A DNA stretch of 64,000 nt from the NCBI GenBank assembly GCA_022432975.1, contig CM039508.1, positions 14,044,954 to 14,108,953 on the forward strand, given 5' to 3'. Both the position numbers and the translations under genes were made by a program. Under the pieces are notes generated by a model. The model was not told where the DNA came from. It saw nothing but the letters and a program-made list of their open reading frames with translations, and searched no databases. This document shows positions 46,544-59,400 of the stretch, one piece after another (the stretch's first letter is position 1; every line of letters begins with the position of its first letter). Source of the stretch: Begonia masoniana. Taxonomy: Eukaryota > Streptophyta > Magnoliopsida > Cucurbitales > Begoniaceae.

Positions 46544-49195
46544 ACTTACAACAAAACCAAGAAACTCAACCTTGTCTTTGCAAAAGCTGCACTTTTTAAA
46601 GTTAGCAAACAACTTTTCATGTTTCAAAACATTAAGTACACATCTTAGGTGTTCAATATGTTCATTCAAGTGTTTGCTGTAAACTAGAATATCATCAAAA
46701 TAAATAACAACAAACTTTCCAATGTAAGCACGTAAAACATGATTCATTAAACGCATAAAAGTACTTGGTGCGTTAGTCAACCCGAAAGGCATTACTAGCC
46801 ACTCATACAAACCATGTTTTGTTTTGAAAGCAGTTTTCCATTCATCACCTTCTTGCATACGAATTTGATGATAACCACTTTTTAAATCAATCTTTGAAAA
46901 GATAATGGAACCATGCAATTCATCTAACATGTCATCTAATCGAGGTATGGGATGTCGATACTTTACCGTGATTTTATTGATTGCTCGGCAATCGACGCAC
47001 ATTCTCCAAGTTCCATCTTTCTTGGGGACCAACAAGACAGGAACCGCACATGGACTCATGCTTTCTCGAACATGTCCTTTGGCTAGCAGCTCTTCAACTT
47101 GCCTTTGAAGTTCCTTTGTTTCTTCTGGATTACTTCGATAGGCGGGTCGATTAGGAATGGTAGCTCCTGGAATGAAGTCAATTCGATGCTCAATGCCTCT
47201 TATTGGAGGCAATCCTGGTGGCGTTTCCTCAGGAAAGACATCTTCAAATTCCTGCAAAAGAGCAACTGCTACAGTAGGCAAAGGATTATCATGATTAGTT
47301 GTTAAGAAATAAGCCTCTTTGTACAAGATCAACATCATTGTTTTTTCTGATTTGAAGACACTCTTAATCTCTCTCTCTTTTGCAAGTAAATTCACTGCCT
47401 TTTTTTCTTTTTCAACTGGGACCTGACTCTTTTCCCTCTTCTTCTCACATTTTCTCTCTTCTTTCTCACTTTCTTTTGAACTCTCATGCTCACTGTCACA
47501 TTGTTTTGTATTAGCTGTGACAGATTTTTTAATTTGGCATTGCTCTTCGAACACTTGATGGGGTGGTAGCGGAGCTAGAGTAATACTTCGTCCATCCTTA
47601 GTAAAGCTGTACCGATTCTTGTATCCATCATGGGTGGTGCGTCTGTCAAATTGCCATGGTCTTCCAAGCAATATATGACTTGCTTGCATAGGAACAACAT
47701 CACAAAGAACTTCATCTGAATCTTTGCCAATTGAAAATGAGACAAGAACCTGTTTTGTTACCTTCATTTCTCCACTTTCATTGAGCCATTGGAGACGATA
47801 TGGTCGAGGGTGTTTTAGAGTCTTTAATCCAAGCTTGTCCACCATCATCTTACTTGCAACATTCACACAACTTCCTCCATCTATGATTAAACCACAAACC
47901 TTTTCTTTAACATGGCAGCGCGTATAGAAAATGTTTTCACGTTGTTGACGGTCATCATCTTCTATAGTTTGAACATGGAGGGTTCGAAGAACTATTAAGG
48001 CTTGGCCAACAACTGCATGTTTGGTATCACTAGCTTCTTCAACTTGTGGCATAGCTTCATTGTCACTTTCTTCTTCAGAAACAATATCTCCATTATTTAA
48101 CAAAATCATAGTTCTTTTATTTGGGCATTGTGAAGAAATATGACCAATTCCATGACATTTAAAACACTTTATATCTCGATTTCTCTGGGTTGGGGTATAA
48201 CTCGTACCTTTTTCAACCTGCTTGGCCATCACTTTTTCATCTTTTGCCTTGGAAGTCGACTGCTCTTCTTGCCTTAGAGTAGAGTTCCATTTTGACTTCC
48301 CACTCAAAGAAGTAAAAGTTTCTTGCTTGGAGGTTGATCTTCCTCCTCTTTTGAGCTGCCTTTCAACCTTCATGGCCATGTGGACAACCTCTTCAAGCTC
48401 CAAGTAGTGCTGCAATTCTACAATATTTGCAATTTCACGATTGAGACCACAAATGAACCGAGCCATGGTTGCTTCTCGATCTTCCTCAACATTGGCACGA
48501 ATCATGGATATTTCCATCTCTTTATGGTACTCCTCAACAGATTTTGCACCCTGTTTAAGGCTTTGCAATTTTAAGTGTAAATCTCAATAATAATGTGAAG
48601 GAACAAACCTTCGTCTCATGGCAGCTTTCATGTCTTCCCAATTGTCGATTGGAATTTCTCTATTTCTTTGTTTGGTTAGGAGCACTTGGTCCCACCAAGC
48701 AATTGCGTAATCAGTGAAAGAAACAGTTGCAAGTTTAACTTTTTTTTCCTCTGAATAGTTATGGCAATCAAAAACAAGTTCAACCTTTCGTTCCCATTCA
48801 ATGTAAACGTCCGGGTCATTTTTACCTTGAAATGATGGGATAGAGAGTTTAATGGCACCTGTGTTGTTGTCGGTAAAATTTCTTTCTCGGTATTGACGTC
48901 TTTGTCTTGACCTATGATGATCTCTTTCTCTTCTTATGGAGGCTACTTCGTCAAAATCCTCATACTCTTCAGCATAATCGCCCATGGGATTAACTGCAGT
49001 AACGAAGTGTCGTCTAGTTGGCTGTCTTTCTTGGGGCATGGCTCCTTGTTGAATTTGATTAATGCGTTCATCACTACGATCCAATCGATCTCGAATCTCT
49101 TCAAATTGGACGTTCATCCTCTGGAATTGTTGCTGCATGGCTTGGATGACCAAATTGCTATCCATTGGTGTTGCTTCACCTTCTCTTTCAGACAT
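46476..49195 (-). pseudogene. Ty3 gag-protease-RT polyprotein with one nonsense codon
   Basis: Gag, protease and RT of a Ty3 element. Start at the ATG at 49,195 (MSEREGEATPMDSN). The gag N-part has FQGKNDPDVYIEWERKVEL and WWDQVLL. After RRRFVPSHYY an in-frame TGA (48,584-48,586) replaces the Arg codon seen in element 1 (YYYRDL). The same frame then continues with [20 protein letters not shown], the knuckle [14 protein letters not shown], the protease motif [13 protein letters not shown], a Glu/Lys-rich linker, RT with [37 protein letters not shown] (near 46,690) and [15 protein letters not shown]. Native sequence ends at [11 protein letters not shown], at the fold-back. Apart from the TGA and the truncation the frame is open, so decay is recent. 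Confidence 0.92.
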
Positions 49196-49735
49196 GTTGT
49201 AGAATCTGTGTAAAAGTGTAAAGAAAAGGACCTCACCTCTCCCTCACGTGTATACACTCAAATATGGTTCTCGAGCACTCGTGTTTACTCACAGAGATTT
49301 TGGCTTTTACCCTCTAATAAGCTCTCCAACTCTTGCCTTTTACCACTCACTTTCCTCCTCAAAGTTCTTGAGAAAACTAAGCAAGGCAAATATCAAAGCA
49401 AAACAAATGAAAACCAACACACTTAAAATATAGATTTCTTAGTAAAGATGAAAACAATGAGGTGCAAAATAAAGGAAGGAAATGAAGAAATATGGTCACA
49501 ATATGATTGATACCACAGATTTTGAAACAAAAATATATGATAAAGAAATTTCTTTTTCCTCTTTTCTTTTCTTCTTTTTTTTTTTTCTTTTTTTTTTCTC
49601 TTTTTTTTTTTTTGATAAACTATCAATGGGTGCAAGAGCAAAGATATGAAATTATGGATCAACAACAAAGAGGAAATTGAAATAAAAAGAAATTAAGCAC
49701 TAGACGATAAACAAAACCTCAATTGGATGTCTAGT
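49196..49735 (-). other. Untranslated leader of Ty3 element 3
   Basis: About 540 bp between PBS and gag ATG without coding content. It holds a block at 49,229-49,260 (CTCTCCCTCACGTGTATACA on the plus strand) almost identical to 8,305-8,333 of element 1, and T-rich tracts at 49,565-49,613 (A-rich in sense). Confidence 0.7.
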
Positions 49736-49748
49736 CTCTGATACCAAA
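49736..49748 (-). promoter_or_regulatory. Primer binding site of Ty3 element 3
   Basis: The minus strand reads TTTGGTATCAGAG next to the LTR end ...TTTGCATCA, matching the iMet-tRNA primer site. Confidence 0.85.
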
Positions 49749-50058
49749 TGATGCAAACCTCAACAAACTTGTTGTGAGACCCAACGTCAATAGATGGAAT
49801 CAACTTCAGGATCGCCCAATAGTAGTTTCAAAGTTTAGGACTAATGACCCCGTTGTTATATGACAACCAGAAACCAATAGTATCAAGAAAGGAATATTGA
49901 CCCCGTTGCTATGGAAGAGCAAGAAACCAATATTATAAGGGTTGGAAATCAAGTGGTTGCACTTGAAATTTCCGCAAGTTCTACAGAAGAACAGTTTGGA
50001 GGAAATTCTCACAAGATAATTCTCATTCTAGTGTGTCTTACAATGAAGAACTCCCAAG

Positions 50059-50066
50059 TATTTATA
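50059..50066 (-). promoter_or_regulatory. TATA box in LTR of element 3
   Basis: TATAAATA on the minus strand, preceded by AAGCC and followed by CTTGGGAG, about 410 bp into the LTR. Candidate Pol II promoter. Confidence 0.6.
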
Positions 50067-50265
50067 GGCTTACAAGAATAGTCTAGAATAGGCATTAAAT
50101 AGCCTTGAAAACATGAGAAAGAACCTTGCTTCTAATATGGTCTAGGTTCAGCCTTCTTGGAAACCATCAAAAACACCTTTTGGCCTTCTCTATGCCAATA
50201 TTAAATGCCTAGTGGATGTGACTTCGAAATTACTCATTCTAGAGCCTTCTTTGCTTAATTTGGGC

Positions 50266-50472
50266 CTAATCAAACTCCATTTGTATTTGTAACACATTAA
50301 TAACTTTAAGGCCCATTTCTTCAAGTGGTCTTGGTTCTAGAAATAAGTTATTTTGGACTTCTTCTTGAAGCTTCTTGGCCCGAGCTCTAGTGATAGGTCC
50401 ATTTGGTATTTTCAACTCCATTAAGTATTCTTCTTGGCCCAACTCTTCTTCAATGCCATCCTTGCCCACATC
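50266..50472 (-). CDS. LTR-borne polyprotein tail frame (element 3)
   Basis: Open from the second LTR base (T|GAT GTG GGC) for about 68 codons, with GPITRARAKKLQEEVQN, ending at TAG. The same frame is intact at 2-208 with a handful of substitutions. It represents the integrase C-terminal tail when present in a 3' LTR; here, in the 5' LTR, it has no own start. Confidence 0.5.
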   Translation of the reverse strand, partial: DVGKDGIEEELGQEEYLMELKIPNGPITRARAKKLQEEVQNNLFLEPRPLEEMGLKVINVLQIQMEFD

Positions 50473-50473
50473 A

Positions 50474-53400
50474 TTGGGTAATCAATACACGTCGTTCTTA
50501 TCACTTCAAGTTAAAACATTGAATGTGAAATGGATAACTTAGGTTCTAACCACAAGTCATGTAACTCTCAACCTCATTTGCTCGATACGTTCAGCTCTTT
50601 TGGAACAAATCGATTGAAGTAAAGTTTCTTATACTTCATCAAACGCATTACTAAGTCTGAATTACTCGTCCATGAAGGTTATTGGGTACTCAATACACGT
50701 CGTTCTCATCACTTCAAGTTAAAACCTTGAATGTGAAATGGATAACTAAGGTTCTAACCACAATTCATGTAACACTCAACCTCATTTGCTTGATACGTTC
50801 AGCTCTTTTGGAAAAAATCGATTGAAGTAAAGTTTCTTATACTTCATCAAACGCATTACTAAGTCTGAATTACTCATCCATGAAGTTTATTGGGTACTGA
50901 ATACACGTCGTTCTCATCACTTAAAGTTAAAACCTTGAATGTGAAATGCATAACTTAGGTTCTAAGCACAAGTCATGTAACACTCAACCTCATCTGCTTA
51001 ATACATTTAGCTCATTTGGAGCAAATCGATTGAAGTAAAGTTTCTTATACATCATCAACCGCATTACTAAGTCTTAATTACTCGTCCATGAAGGTTATTG
51101 GGTACTCAATACACGTTGTTCTCATCACTTCAAGTTAAAACCTTGAATGTGAAATGCATAACTTAGGTTCTAACCACAAGTCATGTAACACTCAACCTCA
51201 TTTGCCTGATACGTTCTGCTCTTTTGGAGGAAATCGATTGAAGTAAAGTTTCTTATACTTCATCAACCGCATTACTAAGTCTTAATTACTCGTCCATGAA
51301 GGTTATTGGGTACTTAATACACGTCGTTCTCATCACTTCAAGTTAAAACCTTGAATGTGAAATGGATAACTTAGGTTCTAACCACAAGTCGTGTAACTCT
51401 CAACCTCATTTGCTTGATACGTTCAGCGCTTTTGGAACAAATCGATTGAAGTAAAGTTTCTTATACATCATCAAACGCATTACTAAGTCCTAATTACTCG
51501 TCCATGAATGTTATTGGGTACTCAATACACGTTGTTCTCAATACTTCAAGTTGAAACCTTGAATGTGAAAATGCATAACTTAGGTTCTAACCACAAGTCA
51601 TGTAACAGTCAACCTCATTTGCCTGATACGTTCTGCTCTTTTGGAGGAAATCGATTGAAGTAAAGTTTCTTATCTTCATCAAACCGCATTACTAAGTCTT
51701 AATTACTCGTCCATGAAGGTTATTGGGTACTCAATACACGTCGTTCTCATCACTTCAGGTTAAAACCTTGAATGTGAAATGCATATACTTAGGTCTCCAC
51801 AAGTCATGTAACTCTCAACCTCATTGCTTGATACGTTCAGCTCTTTGGAACAAACCGATTGAAGTAAAGTTCTTATACTTCATCAAACGCATACTAAGTC
51901 TTAATTACTCGTAAATGAAGGTTATTGGGTACGTAATACACGTCGTTCTCATCCTTCAAGTTAAACCTTGAATGTGAAATGCAGTAACTTAGGTTCTAAC
52001 CACAAGTCATGTAACAGTCAACCTCATTTGCCTTATACGTTCTGCTCTTTTGGAGGAAATCGATTGAGGTAAAGTTTCTTATACTTCATCAACCGCATTA
52101 CTAAGTCTTAATTACTCGTCCATGAAGGTTATTGGGTACTAAATAGACGTCGTTCTCATCACTTCAAGTTAAAACCTTGAATTTGAAATGCATAACTTAG
52201 GTTCTAACCACAAGTCATGTAACTATCAACCTCATTTTCTTGATACGTTCAGCACTTTTAGAAAAAATCGATTGAAGTAAAGTTTCTTATACTTCATCAA
52301 ACGCATTACTAAGTCTTAATTACTCGTCCATGAAGGTTATTGGGTCCTCAATACACGTCGTTCTCATCACATCAAGTTAAAACCTTGCATGTGAAATGGA
52401 TAACTTAGGTTCTAACCACAAGTCATGTAACACTCAACCTCATTTGCTTGATACGTTCAGCTCTTTTGGAGCAAATCGATTGAAGTAAAGTTTCTTATAC
52501 TTCATCAAACGCATTACTAAGTCTTAATTACTCGTCCATGAAGGTTATTGGGTACTCAATACACGTCGTTCTCATCACTTCAAGTTAAAACCTTGAATGT
52601 GAAATGGATAACTTAGGTTCTAACCACAAGTCATGTAACTCTCAACCTCATTTGCTTGATACGTTCAGCTCTTTTGGAACAAATCGATTGAAGTAAAGTT
52701 TCTTATACTTTATCAAACGCATTACTAAGTCTTAATTACTCGTCCATGAAGGTTATTGGGTACTCAATACACGTCGTTCTCATCACTTCAAGTTAAAACC
52801 TTGAATGTGAAATGGATAACTTAGGTTCTAACCACAAGTCATGTAACTCTCACCCTCATTTGCTTGATACGTTTAGCTCTTTTGGAACAAATCGATTGAA
52901 GTAAAGTTTCTTATACTTTATCAAACGCATTACTAAGTCTGAATTACTCGTCCATGAAGGTTATTGGGTACTTAATACACGTCGTTCTCATCACTTCAAG
53001 TTAAAACCTTGAATGTGAAATAGATAACTTAGGTTCTAACCACAAGTCAAGTAACTCTCAACCTCATTTGCTTGATACGTTCAGCTCTTTTCGAACAAAT
53101 CGATTGAAGTAAAGTTTCTTATACTTTATCAAATGCATTACTAAGTCTGAATTACTCGTCCATGAATGTTGTTGCGTACTCAATACACGTCGTTCTCATC
53201 ACTTCAAGTTAAAACCTTGAATGTGAAATGGATAACTTAGGTTCTAACCACATGTCATGTAACTCTAAACCTCATTTGCTTGATACGTTCAGCTCTTTTG
53301 GAACAAATCGATTAAAGTAAAGTTTCTTATACTTTATCAAACGCATTACTAAGTCTGAATTACTCGTCCATTAAGTTTATTGGGTACTCAATACACGTTC

Positions 53401-56400
53401 GTTCTCATCACTTCAAGTAAAACCTTGAATGTGAAATGCATAACTTAGGTTCTAACCACAAGTCATGTAACATCTCAACCTCATTTGCCTGATACGTTCA
53501 GCTCTTTTGGAAGAAATCGATTGAAGTAAAGTTTCTTATACTTCATCAACCGCATTACTAAGTCTTAATTACTCGTCCATGACGGTTATGGGTACTAATA
53601 CACGTCTTCTCATCACTTCAAGTTAAAACCTTGAATGTGAAATGGATAACTTAGGTTCTAACCACAAGTCATGTAACTCTCAACCTCATTTGCTTGATAC
53701 GTTCAGCTCTTTTGGAGCAAAATCGATTGAAGTAAAGTTTCTTATACTTCATCAACGCATTACTAAGTTCTTAATTACTCGTCCATGAAGGTTATTGGTA
53801 CTCAATACACGTCGTTCTCATCACTTCAAGTTAAAACCTTGAATGTGAAATGGATAACTTAGGTTCTAACCACAAGTCATGTAACTCTCAACCTCATTTG
53901 CTTGATACGTTCAGCTCTTTTGGAACAAATCGATTGAAGTAAAGTTTCTTATACTTCATCAAACGCATTACTATGTCTTAATTACTCTTCCATGAAGGTT
54001 ATTGGGTACTCAATACACGTCGTTCTCATCCCTTCAAGTTAAAACCTTGAATGTGAAATGCATAACTTAGGTTCTAACCACAAGTCATGTAACAGTCAAC
54101 TTCATTTGCCTGATACGTTCTGCTCTTTTGGAGGAAATCGATTGAAGTAAAGTTTCTTATACTTCATCAACCGCATTACTAAGTCTTAATTACTCGTCCA
54201 TGAAGGTTATTGGATACTCAATACACGTCGTTCTCATCACTTCAAGTTAAAACCTTGAATGTGAAATGCATAACTTAGGTTCTAACCACAAGTCATGTAA
54301 CTCTCAACCTCATTTTCTTGATACGTTCAGCTCTTTTGGAACAAATCGATTGAAGTAAAGTTTCTTATACTTCATCAAACGCATTACTAAGTCTTAATTA
54401 CTCGTCCATGAAGGTTATTGGGTACTCAATACACGTCGTTCTCATCACTTCAAGTTAAAACCTTGAATGTGAAATGCATAACTTAGGTTCTAACCACAAG
54501 TCATGTAACACTCAACCTCATTTGCTTGATACGTTCTGCGCTTTTGGAGGAAATCGATTGAAATAAAGTTTCTTATACTTCATCAACCGCATTACTAAGT
54601 CTTAATTACTCGTCCATGAAGGTTATTGGTACTCAATACACGTCGTTCTCATCACTTTAAGTTAAAACCTTGAATGTGAAATGCATAACTTAGGTTCTAA
54701 CCACAAGTCATGTAACACTCAACCTCATTTGCTTGATACGTTCAGCTCTTTTGGAACAAATCGATTGAAGTAAAGTTTTTTATACTTCATCAAACGCATT
54801 ACTAAGTCTTAATTACTCGTCCATGAAGGTTATTGGGTACTCAATACACGTCGTTCTACATCACTTCAAGTTAAAACCTTGAATGTGAGATGGATAACTT
54901 AGGTTCTAACCACAAGTCATGTAACACTCAACCTCATTTGCTGATACGTTCAGCTCTTTTGGAGCAAATCGATTGAAGTAAAGTTTCTTATACTTCATCA
55001 AACCGCATTACTAAGTCTTAATTACTCGTCCATGAAGGTTATTGGGTACTCAATACACGTCGTTCACTCACTTCAAGTTAAAACCTTGAATGTGAAATGG
55101 ATAACTTAGGTTCTAACCACAAGTCATGTAACACTCAACCTCATTTGCTTGATACGTTCAGCTCTTTGGAACAAATCGATTGAAGTAAAGTTTCTTATAC
55201 TTCATCAAACGCATTACTAAGTCTTAATTACTCGTCCATGAAGGTTATTGGGTACTCAATACACGTCGTTCTCATCACTTCAAGTTAAAACCTTGAATGT
55301 GAAATGGATAACTTAGGTTCTAACCAAAAGTCATGTAACACTCAACCTCATTTGCTTAATACGTTCAGCTCTTTTGGAGCAAATCGATTGAAGTAAAGTT
55401 TCTTATACTTCATCAAACGCATTACTAAGTCTTAATTACTCGTCCATGAAGGTTATTGGGTACTCATACACGTCGTTCTCATCACTTCAAGTTAAAACCT
55501 TGAATGTGAGATGGATAACTTTGGTTCTAACCACAAGTCATGTAACACTCAACCTCATTTGCTTGATACGTTCAGCACTTTTGGAACAAATCGATTGAAG
55601 TAAAGTTTCTTATACTTCATCAAACGCATTACTAAGTCTTAATTACTCGTCCATGAAGGTTATTGGGTACTCAATGCACGTCGTTCTCATCACTTCAAGT
55701 TAAAACCTTGAATGTGAATGGATAACTTAGGTTCTAACCACAAGTCATGTAACACTCAACCTCATTTGCTTGATACGTTCAGCTCTTTTGGAGCAAATCG
55801 ATTGAAGTAAAGTTTCTTATACTTCATCAAACGCATTACTAAGTCTTAATTACTCGTCCATGAAGGTTATTGGGTACTCAATACACGTCGTTCTCATCAC
55901 TTCAAGTTAAAACCTTGAATGTGAAATGGATAACTTAGGTTCTAACCACAAGTCATGTAACACTCAACCTCATTTGCTTGATACGTTCAGCTCTTTTGGA
56001 AGCAAATCGATTGAAGTAAAGTTTCTTATACTTCATCAAACGCATTACTAAGTCTTAATTACTCGTCCATGAAGGTTATTGGGTACTCAATACACGTCGT
56101 TCTCATCACTTCAAGTTAAAACCTTGAATGTGAAATGGATAACTTAGGTTCTAACCAAAAGTCATGTAACACTCAACCTCATTTGCTTGATACGTTCAGC
56201 TCTTTTGGAGACAAATCGATTGAAGTAAAGTTTCTTATAACTTCATCAAACGCATTACTAAGTTTTAATTACTCGTCCATGAAGGTTATTGGGTACTCAA
56301 TACACATCGTTCTCATCACTTCAAGTTAAAACCTTGAATGTGAAATGGATAACTTAGGTTCTAACCACAAGTCATGTAACACTCAACCTCATTTGCTTGA

Positions 56401-59400
56401 TACGTTCAGCTCTTTTGGAACAAATCGATTGAAGTAAAGTTTCTTATACTTCATCAAACGCATTACTAAGTCTTAATTACTCGTCCATGAAGGTTATTGG
56501 TACTCAATACACGTCGTTCTCATCACTTCAAGTAAAAACCTTGAATGTGAAATGGATAACTTAGGTTCTAACCACAACTCATGTAACACTTAACCTCATT
56601 TGTTTGATACGTTCAGCTCTTTTGGAGCAAATCGATTGAAGTAAAGTTTCTTATACTTCATCAAACGCATTACTAAGTCTTAATTACTCGTCCATGAAGG
56701 TTATTGGGTACTCAATACACGTCGTTCTCATCACTTCAAGTTAAAACCTTGAATGTGAAATGGATAACTTAGGTTCTAACCACAAGTCATGTAACACTCA
56801 ACCTCATTTGCTTGATACGTTCAGCTCTTTGGAACAAATCGATTGAAGTAAAATTTCTTATACTTCATCAAACGCATTACTAAGTCTTAATTACTCGTCC
56901 ATGAAGGTTATTGGGTACTCAATACACGTCGTTCTCATCACTTCAAGTTAAAACCTTGAATGTGAAATGGATAACTTAGGTTCTAACCAAAAGTCATGTA
57001 ACACTCAACCTCATTTGCTTAATACGTTCAGCTCTTTTGGAGCAAATCGATTGAAGTAAAGTTTCTTATACATTCATCAAACGCATTACTAAGTCTTAAT
57101 TACTCGTCCATGAAGGTTATTGGGTACTCAATACACATCGTTCTCATCACTTCAAGTTAAAACCTTGAATGTGAGATGGATAACTTAGGTTCTAACCACA
57201 AGTCATGTAACACTCAACCTCATTTGCTTGATACGTTCAGCTCTTTTGGAACAAAATCGATTGAAGTAAAGTTTCTTATACTTCATCAAACGCATTACTA
57301 AGTCTTAATTACTCGTCCATGAAGGTTATTGGTACTCAATACACGTCGTTCTCATCACTTCAAGTTAAAACCTTGAATGTGAAATGGATAACTTAGGTTC
57401 TAACCACAAGTCATGTAACACTCAACCTCATTTGCTTTATACGTTCAGCTCTTTTGGAACAAATCGATTGAAGTAAAGTTTCTTATACTTCATCAAACGC
57501 ATTACTAAGTCTTAATTACTCGTCCATGAAGGTTATTGGGTACTCAATACACGTCGTTCACATCACTTCAAGTTAAAACCTTGAATGTGAAATGGATAAC
57601 TTAGGTTCTAACCAAAAGTCATGTAACACTCAACCTCATTTGCTTGATACGTTCAGCTCTTTTGGAGCAAATCGATTGAAGTAAAATTTCATATACATCA
57701 TCAAACGCATTACTAATTCTTAATTACTCGTCCATGAAGGTTATTGGGTACTCAATACACGTCGTTCTCATCACTTCAAGTTAAAACCTTGAATGTGAGA
57801 TGGATAACTTAGGTTCTAACCACAAGTCATGTAACACTCAACCTCATTTGCTTGATACGTTCAGCTCTTTTGGAACAAATCGATTGAAGTAAAGTTTCTT
57901 ATACTTCATCAAACGCATTACTAAGTCTTAATTACTCGTCCATGAAGGTTATTGGGTACTCAATACACATCGTTCTCATCACTTCAAGTTAAAACCTTGA
58001 ATGTGACATGGATAACTTAGGTTCTAACCACAAGTCATGTAACACTCAACCTCATTTGCTTGATACGTTCAGCTCTTTTGGAACAAATCGATTGAAGTAA
58101 AGTTTCTTAAACTTCATCAAACGCATTACTAAGTCTTAATTACTCGTCCATGAAGGTTATTGGGTACTCAATACACGTCGTTCTCATCACTTCAAGTTAA
58201 AACCTTGAATGTGAAATGGATAACTTAGGTTCTAACCAAAAGTCATGTAACACTCAACCTCATTTGCTTAATACGTTCAGCTCTTTTGGAAGCAAATCGA
58301 TTGAAGTAAAGTTTCTATACTTCATCAAACGCATTACTAATTCTTAATTACTCGTCCATGAAGGTTATTAGGTACTCAATACACGTCGTTCTCATCACTT
58401 CAAGTTAAAACCTTGAATGTGAAATGGATAACTTAGGTTCTAACCAAAAGTCATGTAACACTCAACCTCATTTGCTTAATACGTTCAGCTCTTTTGGAGC
58501 AAATCGATTGAAGTAAAATTTCATATACATCATCAAACGCATTACTAATTCTTAATTACTCGTCCATGAAGGTTATTGGGTACTCAATACACATCGTTCT
58601 CATCACTTCAAGTTAAAACCTTGAATGTGACATGGATAACTTAGGTTCTAACCACAAGTCATGTAACACTCAACCTCATTTGCTTGATACGTTCAGCTCT
58701 TTTGGAACAAATCGATTGAAGTAAAGTTTCTTATACTTCATCAACGCATTACTAAGTCTTAATTACTCGTCCATGAAGGTTATTGGGTACTCAATACACG
58801 TCGTTCTCATCACTTCAAGTTAAAACCTTGAATGTGAAATGGATAACTTAGGTTCTAACCACAAGTCATGTAACACTCAACCTCATTTGCTTGATACGTT
58901 CAGCTCTTTGGAACAAATCGATTGAAGTAAAGTTTCTTATACTTCATCAAACGCATTACTAAGTCTTAATTACTCGTCCATGAAGGTTATTGGGTACTCA
59001 ATACACGTCGTTCTCATCACTTCAAGTTAAAACCTTGAATGTGAAATGGATAACTTAGGTTCTAACCACAAGTCATGTAACACTCAACCTCATTTGCTTG
59101 ATACGTTCAGCTCTTTTGGAACAAATCGATTGAAGTAAAGTTTCTTATACTTCATCAAACGCATTACTAAGTCTTAATTACTCGTCCATGAAGGTTATTG
59201 GGTACTCAATACACGTCGTTCTCATCACTTCAAGTTAAAACCTTGAATGTGAAATGGATAACTTAGGTTCTAACCACAAGTCATGTAACACTCAACCTCA
59301 TTTGCTTGATACGTTCAGCTCTTTTGGAACAAATCGATTGAAGTAAAGTTTTTTATACTTCATCAAACGCATTACTAAGTCTTAATTACTCGTCCATGAA

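Larger units (their letters stand above)
46361..50473 (-). mobile_element. Ty3/gypsy element 3, 3'-truncated with fold-back end
   Basis: Minus-strand element with a complete 5' LTR, primer site, leader, gag, protease and RT. It ends shortly after the RT palm at a palindromic junction; RNase H, integrase and 3' LTR are missing. Satellite phase jumps only about 10 bp across it (CGTCCA on the left, TTGGGTA on the right), so the fragment is placed almost as a simple insertion. The LTR family is the same as at 1-209. Confidence 0.92.
49749..50473 (-). repeat. 5' LTR of Ty3 element 3 (725 bp)
   Basis: TGATGTGGGC (at 50,473) to ...GTTTGCATCA (at 49,749) on the minus strand, with TGATG/CATCA ends. 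Part of it is duplicated at 1-209 and all of it, eroded, at 43,185-43,885. It contains a TATA box and the U3 tail frame. Confidence 0.9.
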
